Assembly: GCF_001905595.1 (NCBI RefSeq)
Contig: NZ_LIXI01000010.1
Location: forward strand, 186,001 to 250,000
Length of the DNA stretch: 64,000 nt
Source: Streptomyces sp. CB00316
Lineage (GTDB): Bacteria > Actinomycetota > Actinomycetes > Streptomycetales > Streptomycetaceae
Direction: 5' to 3'
Shown: piece by piece, positions 35,857-45,570 of the stretch
Layout of the letters: the number at the start of each line of letters is the position of its first letter
Position numbering within the stretch: the stretch's first letter is position 1
Made by a program: the position numbers and the translations under genes
The notes under the pieces: generated by a model
What the model was told of the DNA's origin: nothing
The model's database searches: none
What the model saw: the letters and a program-made list of their open reading frames with translations, nothing else

Positions 35857-37247
35857 TCGGGGGGCCGTGCGTAAGCCCTTTCGGCGGCCTGGATCCGCAT
35901 CTGCGTCTTCTGCGTTCGGATCAGGTCGCGGTACCAGGCGTACGAGGCCTTCGGCGTACGGGTGAGGGTCTCGTAGTCGATGTGCACCAGCCCGAACCGC
36001 TGCGAGGCCCCCTCCGTCCACTCCACGTTGTCGGTGAGCGACCAGGTGAAGTAGCCGCGTACGTCGACCCCGGCGTCCATCGCCGCGCGCAGGGCGGTGA
36101 GGTGGCTCTCCAGATAGGCGATCCGGCGGTCGTCGGCGAGCGGCTCGTCAAGGGCGCAGCCGTTCTCGGTGATGTGGAGCGGGGGGAGGCGGTCGCCGTA
36201 GCGGCGGTGCAGCAGGGTGAGGATCTCGGTGAACCCTTCGGGGACCACGGGCCAGCCGAAGCCGGTCTTCTCGTACCCCTCGATCTCGCGTATCCCGAAG
36301 GGGAGTTCGGCGGGCATCGCGAAGCCGGAGAAGGTCTCCAGGGCCTCCGGCCGGGGCGCGCCGACCAGGGTGGGGTTGTAGTAGTTGACGCCGTACCAGT
36401 CGAGCGGGGTCGAGATGACCTTGAGGTCGTCGGCGACCGGGCCCGGCATCAGGCCGGCGATCCCTTCGTCCGGGTAGCGGCCGGTGAGGACGGGGTCGGC
36501 GAAGAGCCAGTTGGTGAGGGTGTCGTACAGCTCGGCTCCCGCTCGGTCCTCGTCGGAGTCGCCGGCCGTCCAGACCGGGGCGTGGGAGAGCGCGATGCCG
36601 ATGTTGTCGGCGCCCGCCGCGCGCAGGGCGCGGACCGCGAGGCCGTGGGCGAGGAGCTGGTGGTGGGCGGCGGGCAGGGCGTCGAAGAGGAGGGTGCGGC
36701 CGGGGGCGTGCCCGCCCAGCGCGTAGCCGAGCATCGTGACCTCGGCGGGTTCGTTGATGGTGATCCACATCGGGACCCGGTCCGCGAGGCGCTCGGCGAC
36801 GATTCCGGCGTACTCGGCGAAGCGGTAGGCGGTGTCCCGGTCGAGCCAGCCGCCGGCCTCCTCCAGCGGGAGCGGGGTGTCCCAGTGGTAGAGGGTGGGG
36901 GCGGGGGTGATGCCGTGGGCGCAGAGCTCGTCGACGAGCCGGTCGTAGAAGTCGAGGCCGTCGGCGTTGACGGCGCCGCTGCCGCCCGGGACCACGCGGG
37001 GCCAGCTGATGGAGAACCGGAAGGCGTCGGCGCCGAGCCCGGAGAGCAGGGCGACGTCCTCGCGGTAGCGGGCGTGGAAGCCGGTGCCCCGGGTGGTGTC
37101 GGTGCCGTCCTTGATCCGGCCCGGCTGGGCGGCGAACGCGTCCCAGCCCGAGGGGCCCTTGCCGTCGGCGTCCACCGCACCTTCGGTCTGGAAGGCGGAG
37201 GCGGAGGCGCCCCACAGGAAGCCGGGCGGGAACTGCGGTACGGGCAT
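35853..37247 (-). CDS. Beta-glucosidase (GH1)
   Basis: A 464-residue GH1 enzyme that cleaves terminal beta-linked glucose or related sugars. Key motifs are FLWGASASAFQTEGAV, FRFSISWPRV, the acid/base Glu in WITINEPAEV, LDWYGVNYYNP, the nucleophile Glu in LHITENGCAL and the WSLTDNVEW substrate loop. ATG 37247 has GGAGG just upstream; an ATG four codons earlier (37259) is less well placed. No secretion signal. It is co-transcribed with the fucosidase, suggesting use of fucosylated plant or animal glycans. Confidence 0.93.
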   Translation of the reverse strand: MPVPQFPPGFLWGASASAFQTEGAVDADGKGPSGWDAFAAQPGRIKDGTDTTRGTGFHARYREDVALLSGLGADAFRFSISWPRVVPGGSGAVNADGLDFYDRLVDELCAHGITPAPTLYHWDTPLPLEEAGGWLDRDTAYRFAEYAGIVAERLADRVPMWITINEPAEVTMLGYALGGHAPGRTLLFDALPAAHHQLLAHGLAVRALRAAGADNIGIALSHAPVWTAGDSDEDRAGAELYDTLTNWLFADPVLTGRYPDEGIAGLMPGPVADDLKVISTPLDWYGVNYYNPTLVGAPRPEALETFSGFAMPAELPFGIREIEGYEKTGFGWPVVPEGFTEILTLLHRRYGDRLPPLHITENGCALDEPLADDRRIAYLESHLTALRAAMDAGVDVRGYFTWSLTDNVEWTEGASQRFGLVHIDYETLTRTPKASYAWYRDLIRTQKTQMRIQAAERAYARPPE

Positions 37248-37457
37248 CGCGGCCTCCATGAGTCGTACGGATGAACGAAACCTGTATGAGCGGGGAGCAG
37301 GCCGGGCAATGATCAGGACCAGACCTTAGTGGCCGGTGACGGGCCGGTTCTAGGGGTGCGCGGTCGTGGGTTGAGGTGCTCCGGGCACGGCGACCTCTCC
37401 CCCGGTCCGCGCGGCGATCCGGCGATCTGACGACCCGGTACGGACGAGGAGTGGTGG

Positions 37458-39218
37458 ATGCGGTTCGATGTGTGGGCCCCCGAGGCGGACACGGTCGTGC
37501 TGGAGGCGGCGGCGGTCCGGTACCCGATGGAGCGCGACCCGCGGCGGGAGGGGTGGTGGAGCGCCGAGGCGGAGGCGGCGGACGGGGAGCGTTACGGGTT
37601 CCGGGTGGACGACGGGCCGCTGCTGCCCGATCCTCGGTCGCGGCGCCAGCCGGACGGACCCGACGGGCCGAGCGCGGTCGTCGACCAGGGGGCGTACGCC
37701 TGGCGTAACGGCTGGGCGGGGCGGCGGCTGAACCGCGCGGTCCTGTACGAGCTGCACGTGGGGACGTACACGCCGGAGGGCACGTTCGACGCGGCGGCGG
37801 CGCGGCTGGGCCATCTGGCGGAGCTGGGCATCACCCATGTGTCGCTGATGCCGGTCTGCCCGTTCCCCGGCACCAACGGGTGGGGGTACGAGGGGGTCTC
37901 GCTCTGGGCGGTGCACGAGCCGTACGGCGGGCCCGAGGGGCTCAAGCGCTTTGTCGACACGGCGCACGGGCTGGGGCTCGGGGTGGTCTTGGACGTGGTC
38001 CACAACCACCTGGGCCCGTCCGGCAACTACCTGCCCGCCTTCGGCCCGTACTTCACCGACACCCACCACACGCCATGGGGCGCGGCGGTCAACCTGGACG
38101 CCCCGGGCTCGGACGAGGTACGGGCGTTCCTGCTGGGCAGTGCGCTGGCCTGGCTGCGGGACTACCGGCTGGACGGGCTGCGCCTGGACGCGGTGCACGC
38201 GCTCGCCGACACCCGGGCGCTCACCTTCCTGGAGGAGCTGTCGGCGGCGGTCGACGCGCTCGCGCTGGAGCTGGGGCGGCCGCTGGGGCTGATCGCCGAG
38301 TCCGACCTCTGCGACCCGCGCACCACCAGCCCGCGTCCGGCGGGCGGCCTCGGGCTGCACGCCCAGTGGAACGACGACTTCCACCACGCCCTGCACACCG
38401 CGCTCACCGGCGAGTCCCAGGGCTACTACGGGGACTTCGCCCGGGCCCCGCTCGCCGCCCTGGCCAAGACGGTCACGTCGGCGTTCTTCCACAACGGGAC
38501 GTACTCCACCTTCCGGGGCCGCACCCACGGCCGCCCGGTCGACGTGTCCCGCACCCCCGCCCACCGCTTCGTCGGCTACGCCCAGACCCATGACCAGATC
38601 GGCAACCGGGCCCTCGGCGACCGCCTCGCCGCCTCCCTCTCCCCCGGCCTCCAGGCCTGCGCCGCCACCCTCGTGCTCACCGGCCCGTTCACGCCGATGC
38701 TGTTCATGGGCGAGGAGTGGGGGGCGCGCACCCCGTGGCAGTTCTTCACCGACCACACCGACCCGGAGCTGGCGGAGGCCGTGCGCAACGGCCGGCGGCG
38801 GGAGTTCGGCGCGCACGGCTGGGCGGAGGAGGAGATCCCCGACCCGCAGGACCCGTCGACCCGCGACCGCTCCTGTCTGGACTGGTCCGAGCCGGAGCGC
38901 GAACCGCACGCCCGGCTGCTGGCCTGGTACCGCCAACTGATCGCGCTGCGAAGGACGTTGCCGGACCTCCACGACCCCGACCTCGCCGCGGTGAAGACCG
39001 CGTTCGACGAGGACGCCCGCTGGCTGGCGTACCGCAGGGGCGATCTGCGGATCGCGGTCAACCTGGCGGACGGCCCGGCCACGATCCCGCTCGGCTCCGG
39101 CCGCCACCGGCGCGTCGGCGGACGGGTGGTGGCGGCCTGGGAGCCGGTCGGGGCGCCGGGTGCGGACGGGGTGCTGCATCTGCCGCCCAAGTCGTGCGTC
39201 GTGCTGGCGGACGACTGA
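37458..39218 (+). CDS. treZ: Malto-oligosyltrehalose trehalohydrolase
   Basis: A 586-residue GH13 hydrolase that releases trehalose from the TreY product. An N-terminal carbohydrate-binding-like domain (MRFDVWAPEADTVVLEA) is followed by LDVVHNHLGPSGNYL, DGLRLDAVHAL (nucleophile), LIAESDLCDPRT (Glu), YAQTHDQIGNRALGDRL and FMGEEWGARTPWQFF, all diagnostic for TreZ. ATG 37458 has GAGGAG upstream. It stands apart from treY by several unrelated genes; the 210 bases upstream (37248-37457) carry the divergent promoters for treZ and the beta-glucosidase operon. Confidence 0.95.
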   Translation: MRFDVWAPEADTVVLEAAAVRYPMERDPRREGWWSAEAEAADGERYGFRVDDGPLLPDPRSRRQPDGPDGPSAVVDQGAYAWRNGWAGRRLNRAVLYELHVGTYTPEGTFDAAAARLGHLAELGITHVSLMPVCPFPGTNGWGYEGVSLWAVHEPYGGPEGLKRFVDTAHGLGLGVVLDVVHNHLGPSGNYLPAFGPYFTDTHHTPWGAAVNLDAPGSDEVRAFLLGSALAWLRDYRLDGLRLDAVHALADTRALTFLEELSAAVDALALELGRPLGLIAESDLCDPRTTSPRPAGGLGLHAQWNDDFHHALHTALTGESQGYYGDFARAPLAALAKTVTSAFFHNGTYSTFRGRTHGRPVDVSRTPAHRFVGYAQTHDQIGNRALGDRLAASLSPGLQACAATLVLTGPFTPMLFMGEEWGARTPWQFFTDHTDPELAEAVRNGRRREFGAHGWAEEEIPDPQDPSTRDRSCLDWSEPEREPHARLLAWYRQLIALRRTLPDLHDPDLAAVKTAFDEDARWLAYRRGDLRIAVNLADGPATIPLGSGRHRRVGGRVVAAWEPVGAPGADGVLHLPPKSCVVLADD

Positions 39219-39347
39219 ACTCCCTGATGCGCGGCCGAGGCGTCACACTCGCTCACGTCGCGCTCTCGGGAGTCCGGCGGGAGAACACCGAAGAACGCGA
39301 CGCGGGCGGGAAGGTGACCGCTGGTGGGCGCACAGGGTGCCCCGAGA

Positions 39348-39369
39348 GGTCACACGGCATTCACGGTCC
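39348..39369 (+). promoter_or_regulatory. PHO box upstream of the phytase gene
   Basis: Two adjacent 11-bp direct repeat units, GGTCACACGGC (39348-39358) and ATTCACGGTCC (39359-39369), match the Streptomyces PhoP-binding unit G(G/T)TCA followed by six bases. A TAGCGT -10-like hexamer lies at 39397-39402. Phosphate-starvation activation of the phytase is inferred. Confidence 0.7.
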
Positions 39370-39434
39370 CGTACCGCTCGCTTCGCGAACTCTGCATAGC
39401 GTTTCAGGCGTTCACACACCTACCGAGGAGTAAC

Positions 39435-40748
39435 GTGAGCGCCTTCGCACTCAGCACCACGGCCTCACTGGTCACCGCGTTCGCCCTGGTGACCGGGCCC
39501 ACCGCCCCGGTGACTCTCACGGCCACCGTCGAAACCCCGACGGTCTACGACGACCAGGCCGGCGGCAGCGCCGACGCAGACGACCCGGCTGTCTGGGTCC
39601 ACCCCGAGAACCCCGGGATCAGCATCGTCATCGGCACTCTGAAGGAAGCCGGTCTCGACGTCTACGGCCTCGACGGCCGACGCCTTCAGCACGTACCGGC
39701 GCCCAAGGCTCCGACGGAGGGCACCGGCGCCGGTCGCTTCAACAACGTCGATGTCATCTACGGCTTCGAGCTGGGCGGCAGGAAGACGGACCTGGCTCTG
39801 GTCAGCGACCGGGGCCGCGACCGTGTCCGCGCGTACGCCATCGACCCGGCCGCTGTCGCGGCAGGCAAACCCCCGCTCAAGGATGTGACCGCCCCCGGAA
39901 CCGCCCCGGTCTTCGCCGCCGACGAGGCGGAGGTGGACGACCAACGCACCTCGTACGGGCTGACCGCCTTCAAGGACGACGACGACGCCTACGTGGTGGT
40001 CTCCCAGCGTGAGCGGACTCGCCTGCGGCTGCTCCAGCTCAAGGACCGTGGCGGGCGCGTCGGCTACAAGACCGAGGACACCCTCGACCTGCCCGACACC
40101 TTCACCCTGCCCAACGGCACCAGGTGGACGCCGTGCGCCGACCCGGGCGAGCGCCCGCAGGTCGAGGGCATGGCCGTGGACCAGGAGAGGCACGTCCTGT
40201 ACGCCGCGCAGGAGACCGTGGGCCTGTGGCGTATCGGGCTCGACGACGAGAAGTTCGAGAAGCCGAAGCTGATCGACCGCGTGCGTGAGTACGGCACTCC
40301 GTGGACGTACGACGCGGAGGAGGAATGCGTTCTCGACCCGCAGAACGACCCCGGCTTCGGTGGTGAGCACCTGGGCGCCGACGCGGAGGGCATCACCCTC
40401 TACCACGCCGCTGACGGCACCGGATACGTCCTCGCCTCCAGCCAGGGCGACGACACCTTCGCCGTGTACGGCCGGGAGAAGAAGAACGACTACATCGGCT
40501 CCTTCGCCATCACCGACGGCGCCACCGACGGCGTGCAGCACTCCGACGGCTCCACCGTGGTCAACGTGCCCCTGGGCGGAGCCTTCCCGAAGGGCATGCT
40601 GGTGACCCACGACGGCGAGGCCACCCCGGCCGACGGCGACCGCGAGGGCACCAACTTCAAGTTCGTCCGCTGGGACGCCGTCGCCGGAGCGTTCCCGAAG
40701 CCGCTGAAGGTCGACACCAAGTCGTTCGACCCCCGCGACTCGGACTGA
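39435..40748 (+). CDS. Beta-propeller phytase
   Basis: A 437-residue secreted enzyme that frees phosphate from phytate with Ca2+. A short signal-like N-terminus (ALSTTASLVTAFALVTGPTA) leads to the six-bladed propeller with the family motifs DDPAVWVHPENPGISIVIGT, RFNNVDVIYGFELGG, LALVSDRGRDRVRAYAID, EGMAVDQERHVLYAAQE and EGITLYHAADGTGYVLASSQ. GTG 39435 follows GAGGAG. It ends in a strong terminator and is a single-gene transcript, probably under PhoP control through the PHO box upstream. Confidence 0.93.
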   Translation: MSAFALSTTASLVTAFALVTGPTAPVTLTATVETPTVYDDQAGGSADADDPAVWVHPENPGISIVIGTLKEAGLDVYGLDGRRLQHVPAPKAPTEGTGAGRFNNVDVIYGFELGGRKTDLALVSDRGRDRVRAYAIDPAAVAAGKPPLKDVTAPGTAPVFAADEAEVDDQRTSYGLTAFKDDDDAYVVVSQRERTRLRLLQLKDRGGRVGYKTEDTLDLPDTFTLPNGTRWTPCADPGERPQVEGMAVDQERHVLYAAQETVGLWRIGLDDEKFEKPKLIDRVREYGTPWTYDAEEECVLDPQNDPGFGGEHLGADAEGITLYHAADGTGYVLASSQGDDTFAVYGREKKNDYIGSFAITDGATDGVQHSDGSTVVNVPLGGAFPKGMLVTHDGEATPADGDREGTNFKFVRWDAVAGAFPKPLKVDTKSFDPRDSD

Positions 40749-40754
40749 GGCCCG

Positions 40755-40789
40755 CCGCCTGGGGAGGGGGCGCGCTCCTCCCCAGGCGG
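40755..40789 (+). terminator. Terminator hairpin after the phytase gene
   Basis: CCGCCTGGGGAGG (40755-40767) pairs perfectly with CCTCCCCAGGCGG (40777-40789) over nine bases, just six bases after the stop. It also serves the convergent M24 peptidase. Confidence 0.8.
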
Positions 40790-40805
40790 TGTCCTGCACG
40801 TCGGG

Positions 40806-41945
40806 CTACTCCACGATCGCCAGCTCACGCGAGGTGGCGTTGAGGCGACGGCCGCCGCTCTCGGTGACGGTCACGATGTCCTCGATGCGGACCCCGAAGC
40901 GGCCGGGGAGATAGATGCCCGGCTCCACGGAGAAGCACATGCCGGAGACGAGCGGCTGCTCCTCGCCCTCGATCATGTACGGGGGTTCGTGGGTGGTGAC
41001 GCCGATGCCGTGGCCGGTGCGGTGGATGAACCGGTCGCCGTAGCCGAACTCGGTGATCACCGCGCGGGCGGCGCGGTCGATCTCCTGGCAGGCGACGCCG
41101 GGCCGGACGGCGGCGCAGCCCGCCCGCTGGGCCTCGCGGACGATGTCGTGGACCCGCTGCTCCTCGGCGGTGGGCTCGCCGACATGGACCGTACGGGAGG
41201 TGTCGGAGCCGTACCCGTGCTTCAGGCCTCCGAAGTCCAGGACCACCATGTCGCCGTGCTCGATGGTGCGCCCACCCGCCTCGTGGTGCGGGTTGGCGCC
41301 GTTGGGGCCCGAGCCGACGACGGTGAAGTCGACCTGGGAGTGGCCGAAGTGCCTCAGCAGCGCGGCGAGATCGGCGGCCACGTCCATCTCCCGGCGACCG
41401 GAGAACCGCACCTTCAGGATCTCCTCGTACGTGGCGTCCGCCGCCTCCCCCGCCGCCGTCAGGCGCTCCAGCTCGGCGGCGTCCTTCACCGCCCGGAGCA
41501 TCGGGAGCGCCTCAGTGAGGGCGGTGTACGTGGTGTCGGGCAGGGCCCGCTGGAGGCCGAGGAGGTGCATGGCCCAGGCGTTGTCGCTGACGCCGAAGCG
41601 GCCCTGGGGCGCGAGCAGCGGAGAGGCCACCGCGTACGGGTCCACGCCGTCCGTCCAGTCCCGCAGGGCGAGGGCGGGCGCCCCGGCGGCGACCGCCGCG
41701 TCGGGTGCCTCCAGCGTGGGGACGACCAGGACGGGCTCCTCCCCGGCCCGCAGCACGAGGAGGGTCAGGCGCTCCGTGGAGACGGGCTGGTAGCCGGTCA
41801 GGTGGACGAGGTCGGGTCCGGGTGCGACGACCACCCCGGCCAGCCCGGCCTCGGCGGCGGACTCGGCCGCCTTCGCCATCCGGGCCCGGTAGACCTCGGC
41901 GGTGAAGGGCACGGGGTGCGGCGCGGGCGGGTTCGGGCTGGGCAT
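40806..41945 (-). CDS. M24 family Xaa-Pro aminopeptidase
   Basis: A 379-residue creatinase/prolidase-like metallopeptidase removing N-terminal residues before proline. The N-terminal creatinase-like domain is followed by the pita-bread domain with metal ligands in VVLDFGGLKHGYGSDTSRT (two Asp), IHRTGHGIGVTTHE (His), FSVEPGIYLPG (Glu) and RIEDIVTVTE (Glu). ATG 41945 has AGGAGG upstream; the longer frame to 42050 is not used. Cytoplasmic, role in peptide turnover. Confidence 0.92.
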   Translation of the reverse strand: MPSPNPPAPHPVPFTAEVYRARMAKAAESAAEAGLAGVVVAPGPDLVHLTGYQPVSTERLTLLVLRAGEEPVLVVPTLEAPDAAVAAGAPALALRDWTDGVDPYAVASPLLAPQGRFGVSDNAWAMHLLGLQRALPDTTYTALTEALPMLRAVKDAAELERLTAAGEAADATYEEILKVRFSGRREMDVAADLAALLRHFGHSQVDFTVVGSGPNGANPHHEAGGRTIEHGDMVVLDFGGLKHGYGSDTSRTVHVGEPTAEEQRVHDIVREAQRAGCAAVRPGVACQEIDRAARAVITEFGYGDRFIHRTGHGIGVTTHEPPYMIEGEEQPLVSGMCFSVEPGIYLPGRFGVRIEDIVTVTESGGRRLNATSRELAIVE

Positions 41946-42007
41946 CGGGGCCTCCTGGCGTTGAGAGGGTGCGGGGGGTGCGGCAGGACGTGGCTTCCAG
42001 CATCCTG

Positions 42008-42063
42008 CCCGCCGGGCGGGGCGTACGCGAGCAGGTTCAAAGGCGTACACCCCACCCGGCGGG
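42008..42063 (-). terminator. Long terminator hairpin after the nucleoside-kinase-like gene
   Basis: A 21-bp stem, 42008-42028 with 42043-42063, interrupted only by two G-U-type positions, over a 14-base loop. It begins nine bases after the kinase-like stop. Confidence 0.8.
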
Positions 42064-42071
42064 CAGCCCGG

Positions 42072-42719
42072 TCACGACGGCAGCCGTACCACCACGTCGG
42101 CCCGGTCCCGGCCGCTCTCCACCAGCCGGGCGTTCACCTCGTCGGAGCGCTCCACCCACGCCCGCGCGTACGCCGTAGGCTTCCCGTACCGCACATGGCG
42201 CTCCACGAGCCGGCGCACCCGGACCTCCGGGTGGAGGTCCAGGAACCAGACCTCGTCCAGCAGCCCGCGCACCGGCGCCCACGGCCCCTCGTCGAGCAGC
42301 AGGTAGTTGCCCTCGGTGATGACGAGCGGGATGTCCGGCGGTACGGCCAGGGCCCCGGCGACCGGCTCCTCCAGGGCCCGGTCGAAGGCGGGGGCGTACA
42401 CCACGTGGTCCGGGTCCGGGTCGCGCAGCCGCCGCAGGAGGGACGCGTACCCGGCCGCGTCGAAGGTGTCGGGGGCACCCTTCCTGTCGGCCCGGCCCAG
42501 GCGGTCCAGCTCGGCGCCGGCGAGGTGGAAGCCGTCCATGGGGACGAGGGCGGCGCGCCCCTCCAGGGCCTCGGCCAGCCGTTGCGCCACGGTGGACTTC
42601 CCGGCCCCGGGTGGTCCGGCGATGCCGAGGATGCGGCGCCCGCCGGTCTGGCTGAGGCGGCGCGCCCGGGCCGTCACGTCGGCGAGGCCGCCCGGAGTCG
42701 TGGCATCCAGGATGTCCAT
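42072..42719 (-). CDS. Nucleoside/nucleotide kinase family protein (uridine-kinase-like)
   Basis: A 215-residue P-loop kinase. GIAGPPGAGKSTVAQRLAEAL is Walker A, ALVPMDGFHLAGAELDRLG and VVYAPAFDRALEEPV give the uridine kinase/pantothenate kinase fold, LVITEGNYLLLDEGPW the Walker B-like strand, and RRLVERHVRYGK the lid. Substrates of this subgroup include nucleosides, pantothenate and fructose phosphates, so none is assigned. ATG 42719. It is divergent from the VOC gene. Confidence 0.8.
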   Translation of the reverse strand: MDILDATTPGGLADVTARARRLSQTGGRRILGIAGPPGAGKSTVAQRLAEALEGRAALVPMDGFHLAGAELDRLGRADRKGAPDTFDAAGYASLLRRLRDPDPDHVVYAPAFDRALEEPVAGALAVPPDIPLVITEGNYLLLDEGPWAPVRGLLDEVWFLDLHPEVRVRRLVERHVRYGKPTAYARAWVERSDEVNARLVESGRDRADVVVRLPS

Positions 42720-42799
42720 GGGGGCATTGTCCGGGGGCGGGGACGGGAAGCGTTAGTGTTACGTATAACTGAACTACCCGACACCGTGGAAGGAACCCC

Positions 42800-43192
42800 A
42801 TGTCCCACATCGCCCTGGTCACCCTGGTCGTCCGCGACTACGACGAGGCCCTCGCCTTCTACCGCGACGCTCTCGGCTTCGAGCTGGTCGAGGACACCGA
42901 CCGGGGCGACGGCTCCCGCTGGGTGGTGGTGCGCCCGCGCGGGGCGGCGTTCGGCGGTGGGCTGCTGCTGGCCCGTGCGAAGGACGGGGCGCAGGAGGCG
43001 ATCGTGGGGGCGCAGACGGGCGGCCGGGTCGGATTCTTCCTGCATACCGAGGACTTCGCCGGCGACCATGCCCGGATGAGCGCGGCGGGGGTGCGCTTCC
43101 TGGAGGAGCCCCGGCACGAGACGTACGGCTCGGTCGCGGTCTTCGAGGACCTGTACGGCAACCGCTGGGACCTGCTGCAGCCGGCGGAGTGA
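42800..43192 (+). CDS. VOC family (glyoxalase-like) protein
   Basis: A 130-residue vicinal-oxygen-chelate protein with two beta-alpha-beta3 units: HIALVTLVVRDYDEALAFYR and the second GRVGFFLHTEDFAGDHARMS ... YGSVAVFEDLYGNRWDLLQ. The His of the first strand and the Glu of the last (E-D-L-Y-G-N) are the usual metal ligands. ATG 42800 follows GGAAGGA. A TATAAC -10-like box lies at 42764-42769. Substrate unknown; bleomycin-type resistance or a lyase are options. Confidence 0.88.
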   Translation: MSHIALVTLVVRDYDEALAFYRDALGFELVEDTDRGDGSRWVVVRPRGAAFGGGLLLARAKDGAQEAIVGAQTGGRVGFFLHTEDFAGDHARMSAAGVRFLEEPRHETYGSVAVFEDLYGNRWDLLQPAE

Positions 43193-43310
43193 CCGTCGCC
43201 CTGCGGCCCACAGTTGAGGCGCGGCCGGGGATCCTCCGCCGAGCATGAGGCCACGGAGGCCGCGGCGAGCGCCGCCCCGGCCGAGCGGCACGCCGACTCG
43301 CACGAGCTGT

Positions 43311-44234
43311 TCACGCCCGGGCCAGCCCCGCCTCCCGTACCGCCACCGCCTCCATCGCGTCCAGCACCGGCCGGATCAGCGGATGGCCCTCGGCCCCCTG
43401 GCGGACGGCCGCGAAGACGCGGCGGGTGGGGGCGCTGCCCTCCACGGGGCGGACGACCACCCCGGTCAGCTCCATCCCGCGCAGCGCCGAGCGGGGCACC
43501 AGGGCCACCCCCGCGTCCACCCCGGCCAGCGCCACCACCGCCCGGAAGTCGTCCGACGAGTGCTCCAGGCGCGGCTCGAACCCGGCGAACTCGCAGGCCA
43601 GGACCACCACCTCATGGCACGGGTTGCCCGGGTACGGCCCGATCCACGGATCCTTGGCGAGGTCGGCGACCGCCACCTGGTCCTGGCCCGCGAGGCGGTG
43701 GTCCACCGGCAGCACCGCGTCGAACGGCTCCGAGTAGAGCGGGACCCGGGTGAGGCGCCGGTCGTCCTCGGCGGGCGCGCCCCGGTATTCGACGGCCACC
43801 GCCACATCCACCTGCCGGTCCAGCACCATCGGGACGCTCGCGTCGCCCTCCGCGTCCTGGACCTTGACCCGGATGCCGGGCGCGGTGCGGGCCAGCTCGG
43901 TGAGGGCGGGGGCGAGGACGAGGCCGATGCCGGTGGCGAACGCGGCGACCGTGACCGTACCGGCGACGCCCGCACTGTAGTCCGCCAGCTCCGCTTCCGC
44001 TCGCTCCAGCTGGGCCAGGACCACGTTGGCGTGGCTGAGGAGGATCTCCCCGGCGGCGGTGAGCCGGGCGCCGCGCGCGCCGCGTTCGACGAGGCGGTGG
44101 CCGGTCTCCTGCTCCAGGGCGGCGAGCTGCTGGGAGACGGCGGAGGGCGTCAGGTACAACGCGGCGGCGGCCGCGGTCACCGTGCGGTGGTCGGCCACCG
44201 CACGGAGGATTCGCAGCCGCCGCGCATCGATCAT
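43311..44234 (-). CDS. LysR family transcriptional regulator
   Basis: A 307-residue regulator: a winged HTH at the N-terminus (RRLRILRAVADHRTVTAAAA, YLTPSAVSQQLAALEQETGH) and a periplasmic-binding-type effector domain (GTVTVAAFATGIGLVLAPAL, VDVAVAVEYRGAP). ATG 44234. It lies 43 bases downstream of kbl and in the same direction, so it might be co-transcribed with the threonine operon, but LysR proteins usually control divergent genes and none is present here. Target unknown. Confidence 0.9.
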   Translation of the reverse strand: MIDARRLRILRAVADHRTVTAAAAALYLTPSAVSQQLAALEQETGHRLVERGARGARLTAAGEILLSHANVVLAQLERAEAELADYSAGVAGTVTVAAFATGIGLVLAPALTELARTAPGIRVKVQDAEGDASVPMVLDRQVDVAVAVEYRGAPAEDDRRLTRVPLYSEPFDAVLPVDHRLAGQDQVAVADLAKDPWIGPYPGNPCHEVVVLACEFAGFEPRLEHSSDDFRAVVALAGVDAGVALVPRSALRGMELTGVVVRPVEGSAPTRRVFAAVRQGAEGHPLIRPVLDAMEAVAVREAGLARA

Positions 44235-44277
44235 GTGCCCATTGTCCCAGGTCGCGGCCGAGGCCCCGACCTGGTGG

Positions 44278-45477
<1,200 letters not shown>

Positions 45478-45570
45478 GCTGGATTCCTTAGAAGGGATGC
45501 GAGAAGAGGTTCGAGAAGAAGCTCGACGGGTCGGTTCGACGGGGCAGACGGCCCAGGCGGTCCAGTCGAC

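Noticed and set aside
36148..37215. Minus-strand Arg/Pro-rich frame inside the beta-glucosidase gene
   Set aside because: Wrong frame of the GH1 gene; the low-complexity R/P text is a codon-shift artefact.
42758..42769. GTTACGTATAAC read as an operator
   Set aside because: Only the outer GTTA/TAAC pair is symmetric; more simply, TATAAC is a -10 box for the VOC gene.
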